Assembly: GCA_910574865.1 (NCBI GenBank)
Contig: CAJTDN010000005.1
Span: 186,001 to 250,000, forward strand
DNA from: Lachnospiraceae bacterium
GTDB lineage: Bacteria; Bacillota; Clostridia; Lachnospirales; Lachnospiraceae
Length of the DNA stretch: 64,000 bases
Direction: 5' to 3'
Part shown: positions 1 through 7,259 of the stretch, piece after piece
Layout of the letters: each line of letters opens with the position of its first letter
Numbering within the stretch: position 1 is the stretch's first letter
Notes under the pieces: model-generated
Databases searched by the model: none
The model's input: only the letters and a program-made list of their open reading frames with translations
Told to the model about the DNA's origin: nothing
Position numbers and translations under genes: made by a program

Positions 1-2
1 CG

Positions 3-323
3 GAAGTTCCCAAGGCCGAGAAAATCAAGTGCGTGGAAATGGACGGCCTCACAATCAACCTGACCAATTATTCCGTCGAGTGCGACGGAACCGCGGTGGA
101 AATGCCGCCGAAGGAACTGGAACTGTTGTATTTCCTCGCCTCCTCGCCAAACCAGGTGTTCACGAGGGAGCAGCTTCTCGACCAGATTTGGGGATACGAA
201 TACATCGGGGACACCCGCACCGTCGACGTACACATCAAGCGGCTGCGGGAAAAAATCAAAGACCACGATTCCTGGCGACTGAGCACCGTCTGGGGGATTG
301 GTTATAAATTTGAAACAAGATAG
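3..323 (+). CDS. Response regulator, C-terminal DNA-binding domain (5' end outside window)
   Basis: This is an OmpR/PhoB-type winged-helix output domain of a two-component response regulator. The frame is open from the window edge, so the receiver domain with its phospho-acceptor Asp lies upstream and is not seen. Visible marks are the helix with KELELLYFL, the recognition-helix region (TREQLLDQIWG, then TRTVDVHIKRLREKI) and the closing wing (WRLSTVWGIGYKFE). It should bind promoter DNA and be phosphorylated by the histidine kinase 120 bp downstream on the same strand. The intergenic stretch holds two small adjacent hairpins (CTCCG/CGGAG at 353-375 and GTGCC/GGCAC at 375-388) of unknown role. 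Family assignment is secure; the target genes are unknown. Confidence 0.93.
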   Translation, partial: EVPKAEKIKCVEMDGLTINLTNYSVECDGTAVEMPPKELELLYFLASSPNQVFTREQLLDQIWGYEYIGDTRTVDVHIKRLREKIKDHDSWRLSTVWGIGYKFETR

Positions 324-445
324 TACGATTTACCACGCATAAGCAGTCCTGGCTCCGTAAGAAGCGGGATCGGAGTGCCGTAAGGCACGACAAATGTGCA
401 TGCGTAATGAAGCGGCCGTGAATCGTGGCATTAAAGGAAATATTT

Positions 446-1861
446 ATGAAAAGCACTTTGTATTTAAAATTTATCATCCTATATATTATTTTCGGGTTTT
501 TAAGCCTTTTCACGACCGCGACGCTGGGGGAGCACCTGGTCAAGGAACGCATCGCGGATTCCGTGTCCGAAAGCATTTACAAGGAGGCGAATTTCCTGGC
601 CGCCTCCTACCTGCCCGGCTATTTTTCCGAAAACGTGACCCCACGTGAAATCCAGGTGCAGCTAAACGCCGCCCAGCTTTACCTCGACGCTGCCCTCTGG
701 TTTGTCGACGCCGACGGAAACCGCATCGCCTTTGCGACTTATGGGCACGGTGCGGTGCCGGAGTCCATCGTGGACTTCAACCCGGCGGAAACGGGCAGCG
801 AACGCTATGTCGCGGGAAATTACCACGATTATTTTGATGAAGAGGTGCTCACGTTCATTGCCCCGGTCATCCAGGGCTTCCGCACGGATGGTTATCTCCT
901 CATTCACAAACCGATGGCCGACATTGACGCGGCATGCAAGGCAATGATGCGGCCTGTCTACATCACCCTGGCGGTCGTATACGTACTGGCCTTCCTGATT
1001 TTGCTCGGGTTCCAATTTTTCGTCTACCTCCCGCTGCGGCAAATCACGGAGGCCGCCGCGCAGTATGCTTCCGGCAACCTGGGCTATGAAATTCCGGTTT
1101 ACACGCAGGATGAGATGGGATACCTCTCCGCCTCGCTCAATTCCATGTCGTCGCAGCTCAAGGACATGGAGGATTACCAGAAAAAAATAGTGGCAAACGT
1201 CTCGCACGACTTCCGCTCGCCGCTGACCTCCATCAAGGGCTACGTCGAGGCGATGAGTGACGGCACGATACCGCCCGAGTTATATGGAAAATATTTGAAA
1301 ATCATTTTGTTCGAAACGGAACGGCTGACCGATCTGACACAAGACCTTTTGACGCTCAATGAATTTGACACGAAGGAACACATGCTGGACAAAAGTAATT
1401 TTGACCTGCAGGCAATGTTAAAGCAAACCGCCGCCTCCTTCGAGGGGGCGGGAACCGAGAAACGGGTCAGCATTGAATTGTTATTGTTGCCCGGCGAGGT
1501 CACGGTCCATGCCGACAAGCGTAAGATTCAGCAGGTTCTATACAACTTGATTGACAATGCGGTGAAATTCAGCGAGTACGATTCCACCATCACCATCGAG
1601 GTCACGAGGAAAGGAAGCAAGATTTTTACGTCCGTCAAGGACAACGGGGTCGGCATTCCCAAAAAGGACCTCGGAAAAATATGGGAACGATTTTACAAGT
1701 CCGACGCGTCCCGCGGCAAGGACAAAAAGGGCACCGGTCTTGGGCTCTCCATCGTCAAGGAGGCCATCGCAGCCCACGATGAGCACATCAACGTCATCAG
1801 TACCGAGGGGGTCGGAACCGAATTTATTTTTTCCTTACCAAAGGGAGCTGTCGGGAAATAG
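446..1861 (+). CDS. Membrane sensor histidine kinase
   Basis: HisKA/HATPase_c sensor kinase of about 471 residues, partner of the preceding response regulator. The ATG at 446 is chosen because AAAGGA lies 7 nt upstream; a GTG at 425 is also in frame but lacks a ribosome site. Layout: TM1 near residues 5-27, extracytoplasmic sensor to about 170, TM2 near 172-196, HAMP to about 245, H-box SHDFRSPLTSI with the phospho-acceptor His near 254, N-box around DNAVKF, G1 DNGVGIP, F-box WERFYKSD and G2 GTGLGLSIVKE. All catalytic boxes are intact. The stop codon overlaps the left arm of the hairpin at 1847-1888. The signal sensed cannot be read from the sequence; the convergent sugar-binding lipoprotein is a candidate partner only by position. 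Confidence 0.95.
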   Translation: MKSTLYLKFIILYIIFGFLSLFTTATLGEHLVKERIADSVSESIYKEANFLAASYLPGYFSENVTPREIQVQLNAAQLYLDAALWFVDADGNRIAFATYGHGAVPESIVDFNPAETGSERYVAGNYHDYFDEEVLTFIAPVIQGFRTDGYLLIHKPMADIDAACKAMMRPVYITLAVVYVLAFLILLGFQFFVYLPLRQITEAAAQYASGNLGYEIPVYTQDEMGYLSASLNSMSSQLKDMEDYQKKIVANVSHDFRSPLTSIKGYVEAMSDGTIPPELYGKYLKIILFETERLTDLTQDLLTLNEFDTKEHMLDKSNFDLQAMLKQTAASFEGAGTEKRVSIELLLLPGEVTVHADKRKIQQVLYNLIDNAVKFSEYDSTITIEVTRKGSKIFTSVKDNGVGIPKKDLGKIWERFYKSDASRGKDKKGTGLGLSIVKEAIAAHDEHINVISTEGVGTEFIFSLPKGAVGK

Positions 1862-1902
1862 CACTTTTTTGCCCCGTTTCCCGACAGCCCCCTCCTTTTT
1901 AT
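1847..1902. terminator. Bidirectional terminator built on a family C hairpin
   Basis: A perfect 12-bp stem, GCTGTCGGGAAA at 1847-1858 with TTTCCCGACAGC at 1877-1888, is followed by a pyrimidine/T run on the plus strand. It lies between convergent genes. The left arm contains the last codons of the histidine kinase. The same arm sequence recurs at about 5163 and 56882 (family C). Confidence 0.8.
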
Positions 1903-3359
1903 TCGTAAAGCATCCTCTTGATGGCCGCGTCTTCCATATTTTCCTGCGTCACCCACGTATATCCGGTATCCACCTGCGCTTCGTTTCCTTGGTCAAGTAT
2001 GGTACGTGCCGCCGCGACCACCGCCGCGTATCCCATGCCGAACGGGTTCTGTACGACCAGTCCCTTGATTTCCCCGTTTTTCAACGCCTCCAATTGTTCT
2101 TTCCCCGCATCAAATCCCATTAAGGAAACATTTTCCAACCTTTCCGCCCGTCTTAAGGCCTTCAACCCGGCCTGCGTCGCCGAGAAGCTGGTTCCGAACA
2201 TCCCCTTCAAGTCTGGATACTTCTCCAAATAGTAGGCGTATACGTCCTCATCCGACATGGCATTGACCATCGCCGTCTTTTCTTCATCCGTCATCCCCGC
2301 GGCATCCGAAGTCGCCGGGGTTCCCTCATTTTCCTGGCCTTCCAGGTTGGCCGCCGCTTCGCCTGGCCGCGTTCCATCCGTCACGCTTCCGCTTGTCTCC
2401 CGCGCATTGTCCGCGGCGTTATCTTGGCCACTCGCATTTCCTGCCGCCCCGCCTTGGCCGGCTTCGTTTCCTGCCGCATTATTTTGGCCGGCCTCGTTTC
2501 CTGCCGCCCCGCCTTGGCCAACACCGTCCGGCCGTGCCCCGTTTTCGGTCATGCCGTCCTGCCCCGTGCCATCTTCCACGCCGCCCGCTTCCAGCTCGCG
2601 TGCCTTTTCCTCCACGATCCGCCTTTTATATTTCGCCAAATCGTCCAGGTAAATCGTCTCCACGACCTCGATATCCGGGTGGTTTTCGCTCATTTCCTGC
2701 AAAAAACTTTCCGTCCGCTCCCTGGACGACTCCGACTCGGAATCATTTACCAGCAGTAAGACCTGTCCCGCGCCGCCAATTTCGTCCGCCAGCTTGTACG
2801 CGCCCGTCCGCGCCGCGTCCGCGTTGTCCGTCTTGACCGTGCACAAAATTCCCGGGTGCACGTTTCCCGAATCAAACGCGATAATAGGGATGCCATTGCT
2901 GGTCGCCAAATCCAGCTGGACCGTGCAGGCATCCTCGTCCACGCTGGCGATTCCGAGCACGTCAGGATAGCGGGACAATTCCTCATCCAAAATGTTGACC
3001 TGCTCGCCTATGTCCTCGCTTTTCGCGGCGCCGTTGTATACCACCTTGATTCGGTCGCTTCCCGTGTACCCGAGCAACGTGTTCAAGTCCTCGGCCGCCT
3101 GCATCACGCCCTTGTTCAGTTCCTTCGAATATGCGGAAGACTCTTCTTTTCCGATAATGGATATATATGTACCTGGTTCCAAATTGAGCCCTTGTACGTT
3201 CCTATAAGCCGACGGGGAAACCGCGTCCAAATGCGCCTGATACTCCGGCTCCTGCGTTCCCTCTCCGGTAAACTGTGGCTGTTCCTCTTTCGTACACGCA
3301 CTGAAGACCATCGCCGCCAGTAGCACCACCGCTGCCGTCACTTTTAATTTTCCGTTCAT
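1899..3359 (-). CDS. Sugar-binding lipoprotein (periplasmic-binding-protein type 1) with repeat insertion
   Basis: Extracellular solute-binding protein of the ribose/galactose-binding (Peripla_BP_4) type, 486 residues. The N-terminus is a lipoprotein signal, hydrophobic core then lipobox FSAC with Cys near residue 21. Family marks include IISIIGKEES-like strand 1, GIASVDEDA, GIPIIAFDSGN and NGEIKGLVVQNPFGMGY near the C-terminus, the usual hinge region. Between the two lobes, around residues 265-350, sits a Gly/Asn/Ala/Gln-rich tract made of about four 10-residue repeats (GQGGAAGNEA type), absent from ordinary family members and probably a surface loop. No transporter permease or ATPase is adjacent, so it may feed a sensor rather than a transporter. 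It converges with the two-component system, whose regulator could control it; that is inference. Confidence 0.85.
   Translation of the reverse strand: MNGKLKVTAAVVLLAAMVFSACTKEEQPQFTGEGTQEPEYQAHLDAVSPSAYRNVQGLNLEPGTYISIIGKEESSAYSKELNKGVMQAAEDLNTLLGYTGSDRIKVVYNGAAKSEDIGEQVNILDEELSRYPDVLGIASVDEDACTVQLDLATSNGIPIIAFDSGNVHPGILCTVKTDNADAARTGAYKLADEIGGAGQVLLLVNDSESESSRERTESFLQEMSENHPDIEVVETIYLDDLAKYKRRIVEEKARELEAGGVEDGTGQDGMTENGARPDGVGQGGAAGNEAGQNNAAGNEAGQGGAAGNASGQDNAADNARETSGSVTDGTRPGEAAANLEGQENEGTPATSDAAGMTDEEKTAMVNAMSDEDVYAYYLEKYPDLKGMFGTSFSATQAGLKALRRAERLENVSLMGFDAGKEQLEALKNGEIKGLVVQNPFGMGYAAVVAAARTILDQGNEAQVDTGYTWVTQENMEDAAIKRMLYE
2402..2520 (-). repeat. 30-bp coding minisatellite, about four units
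   Basis: Tandem units of 30 bp encode GQGGAAGNEA, GQNNAAGNEA, GQGGAAGNAS and GQDNAADNA inside the sugar-binding lipoprotein. Period and frame are exact multiples of three, so copy number can change without breaking the gene. Confidence 0.85.
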
Positions 3360-3578
3360 GTTCCACGCACTCCCATCGTCTTGTTTTCATGTACCGAACG
3401 CCCGCCTTGCCGCCTTGAACGTCCGGTCAAATTTTCCTCTTCCTATCATACACGATTTTTCCAAAAAGAAAAGGGGAAATTTCCTTAATTTTTATTAAAA
3501 TCGTAGGGCAATATTTGTGATTTTTCGACAGTTTGGATAAAAAAAACATTTTTCCGCCACTTTCCTAAAAATCTTCTC

Positions 3579-3607
3579 TTGTATTTATAGGGCAAATATT
3601 ATACAAT
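3579..3607 (+). promoter_or_regulatory. Predicted sigma-A promoter of the ferredoxin gene
   Basis: TTGTAT at 3579-3584 and TACAAT at 3602-3607 are separated by 17 bp. This leaves a 5' leader of about 80 nt before the ferredoxin start. The remaining upstream gap (3360-3578) is AT-rich and shows no gene. Confidence 0.65.
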
Positions 3608-3690
3608 ACAAGGGAAGCCCAGTTACGGTTGACGGCCACGGCCGTCCATGGTAACGAAGTTCACTATTATTTAAAAGGAGGAACACTGCT

Positions 3691-3858
3691 ATGGCATATG
3701 TAATCGGTGATGACTGCGTATCTTGTGGCGCTTGCGAGTCCACATGTCCGGTTGGCGCTATCAGCGAGGGCGATGGCAAATACGAAATCAACCCTGACGA
3801 GTGCATCGAGTGTGGCGCTTGTGCTGACGGATGTCCGTCCGACGCAATCAGCTTGTAA
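3691..3858 (+). CDS. 2[4Fe-4S] ferredoxin
   Basis: Small clostridial-type ferredoxin, 55 residues. Two CxxCxxCxxxCP clusters are visible, CVSCGACESTCP and CIECGACADGCP, each ligating one 4Fe-4S centre. It is a low-potential cytoplasmic electron carrier for enzymes such as pyruvate:ferredoxin oxidoreductase and hydrogenase in fermenting anaerobes. AAAGGAGG lies 8-9 nt before the ATG. It is monocistronic, with its own promoter at 3579 and its own terminator at 3887. Length and cysteine spacing match the family fully. Confidence 0.97.
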   Translation: MAYVIGDDCVSCGACESTCPVGAISEGDGKYEINPDECIECGACADGCPSDAISL

Positions 3859-3886
3859 GATTTGGAGACAATGGCTACATAGGAAA

Positions 3887-3914
3887 GGCATCCCTATCAC
3901 CGGGATGTCTTTTC
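3887..3914 (+). terminator. Rho-independent terminator of the ferredoxin gene
   Basis: GGCATCCC (3887-3894) pairs with GGGATGTC (3902-3909), with one G-U pair, followed by a T-rich tail. Confidence 0.8.
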
Positions 3915-4028
3915 TTGTCCCAATTTGACGAACGCTTTTTTACTCCCAGCCGTATTTTTATGTTATACTTGATGCATGGTAATAATATCATGGTATTTCA
4001 TACTCGCTTAAGGAGGCATCTGAGTAAT

Positions 4029-5144
4029 ATGGGTGAAGTTAGATTTATGATTTCCGAAGCGGCGAAAAAGCTTCAAGTAGAAGCCCACGTCCTGCGATAC
4101 TGGGAAGAGGAACTCGGACTACATATCGGCCGCACGGAAATGGGACACCGATATTATACGGAAGATGACATACAACTATTTCTTTGTATTCAAAAACTGA
4201 AAAATGAAGGCATCCTGCTTCGGGAACTAAAGACTTTGATTCCGAAGCTGACCGAGCTCCGCCGGAAAAAGACGGAAGAAAAAAACATGGCGCAGGCAGA
4301 AAGTGGGACAAGCGTCCACGAATCACGAACCGGCGCGGGAAGTGCCGGGCCCTCCCCACGGACCGATGCGGCGGGCGTCGCACCTTCGTCACCGATGCCG
4401 GAGACTTTAGGCGGCAACCGCCAGAATCATGCAAGCGTGGCCATGGCACGCTGCCTGCAAAAAGCAGATTCATCCAAATCTGTCGAATCCGTCCTGGCCA
4501 GCCTGACGGAAACATCCGTGGACGGGACGCGTTCCAAGACGGATTTTGCCGACGCGCAAACATCGGCAGACGCAAGTGGCCCAATGACGGAAAAGGCGGC
4601 GGCCACGGTTTCCAAAATGGCGAACGACGCGACGGCCGCGGTTTCCAGAATGGCAAACGACACGGCCGCGTCAACTTCCAAAGTGGTGGAAAATTTGGCC
4701 ACGGACGACCCAATGGCGGACAATCCGGCCACGAGCGGCCCAATGGCAGATCATTTAACCGCGGACAATTCCGCCACGGACGTCGCCTCCCATGAGACGA
4801 CGCTGACCGTTCCGCATAAGGCAGACGCCCCGCTCCCCGGCCGGGCCGCAAACGACAGGACGGCCGAAGTCATCGAGGTCACGCACTTGGAACAAGTACG
4901 CGCGCTATTCGGCGACGTCATAACCGAGGCCATCACCTCCAACAACCAGGTATTGGAGAAAAACATCAGCCGCCGAGTCACGTCCAACGTGTGCCGGGAA
5001 ATCGACCTCTTGTTCCAGGCACAAGAACACCAGGAGGAAGAACATTACCGCAAGCTTGACCAGCTTATCCGACAACAACAGACATATCGTAGGGAGGCGG
5101 CCGAGAGTGCGCCCGTGGGGGCATTCAAAAAACTTTTTACATAA
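4029..5144 (+). CDS. MerR-type DNA-binding protein with a repeat-rich linker
   Basis: About 371 residues. The first 75 residues form a MerR winged helix (ISEAAKKLQVEAHVLRYWEEELGL, then HRYYTEDDIQLFLCIQKLKNEG, both shown only in part by family matches). The start at 4029 begins exactly where the domain begins, although AAGGAGG at 4010-4016 is 12 nt away, rather far. Residues about 90-275 are low-complexity Ala/Asp/Met/Thr sequence with an 11-residue repeat (KMANDATAAVS, RMANDTAASTS and decayed copies). The C-terminal 100 residues are charged, with predicted coiled coil (LEQVRALFGDVI, then REIDLLFQAQEHQEEEHYRKL). No metal- or drug-sensing domain is recognisable, so the ligand is unknown. A TATACT at 3964 could be its -10. 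Confidence 0.8.
   Translation: MGEVRFMISEAAKKLQVEAHVLRYWEEELGLHIGRTEMGHRYYTEDDIQLFLCIQKLKNEGILLRELKTLIPKLTELRRKKTEEKNMAQAESGTSVHESRTGAGSAGPSPRTDAAGVAPSSPMPETLGGNRQNHASVAMARCLQKADSSKSVESVLASLTETSVDGTRSKTDFADAQTSADASGPMTEKAAATVSKMANDATAAVSRMANDTAASTSKVVENLATDDPMADNPATSGPMADHLTADNSATDVASHETTLTVPHKADAPLPGRAANDRTAEVIEVTHLEQVRALFGDVITEAITSNNQVLEKNISRRVTSNVCREIDLLFQAQEHQEEEHYRKLDQLIRQQQTYRREAAESAPVGAFKKLFT
4590..4800 (+). repeat. 33-bp coding minisatellite in the MerR-type gene
   Basis: Five or six units of 11 codons, the first two closely alike (ATVSKMANDAT and AAVSRMANDTA), later ones diverged (PMADNPATSG, PMADHLTADN). All are in frame. Confidence 0.75.
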
Positions 5145-5154
5145 TGACGAGGAC

Positions 5155-5265
5155 AAAAAGGGGCTGTCGGGTAATGCAGAAAACCCACAATATATGGCGG
5201 CGAATCCAGATGCGCCACGGCATATATTGTGGGCCTGCAGTCATTTCCCGACAGCCCTCTTTTAC
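5155..5265. repeat. Family C palindromic element, also a terminator
   Basis: The terminal arms GGGCTGTCGGG and CCCGACAGCCC enclose a second perfect 13-bp stem, CCCACAATATATG (5184-5196) with CATATATTGTGGG (5221-5233). The whole is about 105 bp and fills the gap between convergent genes. Runs of A on the left and T on the right suit termination in both directions. Its size and nested inverted repeats resemble a MITE or REP-type element. Confidence 0.75.
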
Positions 5266-5270
5266 TCCCA

Positions 5271-6617
5271 TCATCCTTCCTGGTGCCGCAGTTCGTTCCC
5301 GAACTTCGTGTACTGCGGCATCCAAGCCAGCCGAACGGTTCCAATCGGGCCGTTCCTCTGTTTGGCGATGATGATTTCGGCGATATTTTTATCCTCCGTG
5401 TCGGGAATGTAATAATCCTCCCGGTAAATGAACATGCACACGTCGGCGTCCTGCTCGATGGCTCCCGACTCGCGCAGGTCGGAGAGCATCGGCCGCTTGT
5501 CGGTACGCGACTCCACCGCGCGGCTAAGCTGCGACAAGGCAATCACCGGGACGTTCAGTTCCCTTGCCAGCCCCTTCAGGGAACGGGAAATTTCCGAAAT
5601 CTCCTGCTGGCGGCTCTCGTTGCTCCTGCCGCCGCTTCCGCTCATCAGCTGCAAATAGTCGATGATAATCAGGTCCAACCCTTGTTCCAGCTTGTACTTG
5701 CGGCACTTCGACCGCATCTCGCCAATCGAGATGCCCGACGTGTCATCGATAATCATCCGGGACTTTCCGATGTCCCCGGCCCCTTCAATCAGTTTTTCCC
5801 AATCCGTGTCCTTCAAATTTCCCGTCCGCAGTATCTGCGCGTCCACGTGCGACTCCAAGGAGAAAAACCGGTTCATCAACTGTTCCTTTGACATTTCCAA
5901 ACTGAAAATGGCCACCGCCTTGTGCTGGCGGAACGCCACGTTCTGCGCGATGTTGAGCGCGAACGCCGTCTTTCCCATGGAGGGCCTGGCCGCAATCAGT
6001 ATCAAGTCGGAGCGCTGCAGTCCCGACAGCTTGTAATCCAGGTCGATAAAGCCTGTCGGCACCCCGGTCACGTTCCCTTTCGTCTTTGACGCCCGCTCAA
6101 TGATTTCCAGCGTGTTCAGGACCACTTGCTTGATTGGCACGAACTCTTGCGAGTTGCCCCGCTCCACCAGTTCGAACACTTTCTTTTCCGTCGTGTTCAA
6201 AATCTCTTCCAACGGCTTGTTTTCCATGTAGCAGGTGTTTCCGATTTCTTCCGTAATCTTGATCAGCCTGCGCAACGTCGCCTTCTCCCCGACAATCCGC
6301 GCGTAATGTTTGACGTTGGCCGAAGTCTGGACGCCCGCGAGCAAGTCCCGCGCATACTCCATGTCGCTGATTTCCGGCGGCACGTTTTTCGCCTTCAGGT
6401 AATCCTGCAACGTGATCATGTCCACCAGTTTCCCTTGCTGGAACATTTCCACCATGGTGTCAAAAAGGACTCCATAAGCCGGCTGGTAAAAGTCCGCCCC
6501 CGCCAAAAGCCCGGAGACCTCCGAAATCGCGTCCTTGTTTAAAAGCATCGCCCCGATGACCGCCTGCTCCGCTTCCGTATTGTGCGGCAATATCCGCTTA
6601 ATGACCGCTTCTTCCAT
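5271..6617 (-). CDS. dnaB: Replicative DNA helicase DnaB
   Basis: Hexameric 5'-3' helicase of the replication fork, 448 residues. The N-terminal DnaB domain begins PHNTEAEQAVIGAML; the RecA-like domain shows Walker A ARPSMGKTAFALN, Walker B LIIIDYLQLM and the conserved SQLSRAVESR segment. Start at 6617 is preferred over upstream in-frame codons because family members begin MEEAVIKR-like and AAGGGG precedes it by 9 nt. That ribosome site is the last part of the family A element at 6628-6772, so this gene carries the element as its leader. Third gene of gdpP-rplI-dnaB. Confidence 0.98.
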   Translation of the reverse strand: MEEAVIKRILPHNTEAEQAVIGAMLLNKDAISEVSGLLAGADFYQPAYGVLFDTMVEMFQQGKLVDMITLQDYLKAKNVPPEISDMEYARDLLAGVQTSANVKHYARIVGEKATLRRLIKITEEIGNTCYMENKPLEEILNTTEKKVFELVERGNSQEFVPIKQVVLNTLEIIERASKTKGNVTGVPTGFIDLDYKLSGLQRSDLILIAARPSMGKTAFALNIAQNVAFRQHKAVAIFSLEMSKEQLMNRFFSLESHVDAQILRTGNLKDTDWEKLIEGAGDIGKSRMIIDDTSGISIGEMRSKCRKYKLEQGLDLIIIDYLQLMSGSGGRSNESRQQEISEISRSLKGLARELNVPVIALSQLSRAVESRTDKRPMLSDLRESGAIEQDADVCMFIYREDYYIPDTEDKNIAEIIIAKQRNGPIGTVRLAWMPQYTKFGNELRHQEG

Positions 6618-6627
6618 CTGGTATAAC

Positions 6628-6772
6628 CCCTTACTATAAGCACTTGCATTGAACACTTAGCGAAGTTTCACACGAGCTTAGTGTGAATGCACTCCGCACT
6701 CCTTGGTGAGGTTCTTTAGAACCTAGTCGTGCGGAGTTTCCTTTCGAGCCTTGTGCAGTGTAACTTCCTTAC
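6628..6772 (-). repeat. Family A structured element, copy 1 (leader of dnaB)
   Basis: Read on the minus strand it begins AAGGAAGTTACACTGCAC and ends GTGCTTATAGTAAGGGG, which serves as the dnaB ribosome site. Module 2 has outer arms ACTCCGCAC and GTGCGGAGT (6691-6699 and 6729-6737) around an inner GGTTC-tetraloop-GAACC hairpin. Module 3 has the TTCACAC/GTGTGAA hairpin with TAAGCTC in the loop, then CTTCGCTAAG. The first module is truncated compared with copy 3. Confidence 0.8.
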
Positions 6773-6808
6773 TTTCATGACGATTCATGGCTACTCCTGG
6801 CCACGCCG

Positions 6809-7258
6809 TCACGCCTCTTCCTTCACAATCAGTTTCAGCCGCGCCGTCACCTGCGAATGCAGCTTGATTGGCACCATGTGCTCTCCCAAGGTCTTGACAG
6901 CCTCCTTGAGCTGGATTTTCTTCTTGTCAACTTCCAAGTCCATCTGTTCCTTGACCGCCACCGCGATTTCCTTGCCGGAAATGGAGCCGAAGGACTTGCC
7001 GCCCTCGCCGACCTTGATGGCCAGCTCGATTTGCCCCTTCTCCAGCTCTCCCGCCAACTTCCGCGCGGCCTCGAGGTTCTCCCTGGCAATCTTTTCCTGG
7101 TTGCTCTTCTGCAGCTTCAAGTCGTTCATGTTCTTCCCGGTCGCCTCGATGCCCAATTTCTTGGGCAAGATGTAATTCCTCGCGTACCCGTCGTTTACAC
7201 TGACAATCTCGCCTTTTTTTCCAAGGGACTTCACGTCCTCCAACAAAATCACTTTCAT
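6809..7258 (-). CDS. rplI: 50S ribosomal protein L9
   Basis: 149 residues, full family length. The N-terminal globule MKVILLEDVKSLGKKGE with VNDGYARNYILPKKLG is diagnostic, followed by the long central helix and C-terminal domain (SITGKEIA-like FGSISGKEIA). It binds 23S rRNA near the L1 stalk. The start codon is 2 nt from the gdpP stop, and its GAAGGAGA site lies within the last gdpP codons, so translation is probably coupled. Confidence 0.98.
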   Translation of the reverse strand: MKVILLEDVKSLGKKGEIVSVNDGYARNYILPKKLGIEATGKNMNDLKLQKSNQEKIARENLEAARKLAGELEKGQIELAIKVGEGGKSFGSISGKEIAVAVKEQMDLEVDKKKIQLKEAVKTLGEHMVPIKLHSQVTARLKLIVKEEA

Positions 7259-7259
7259 T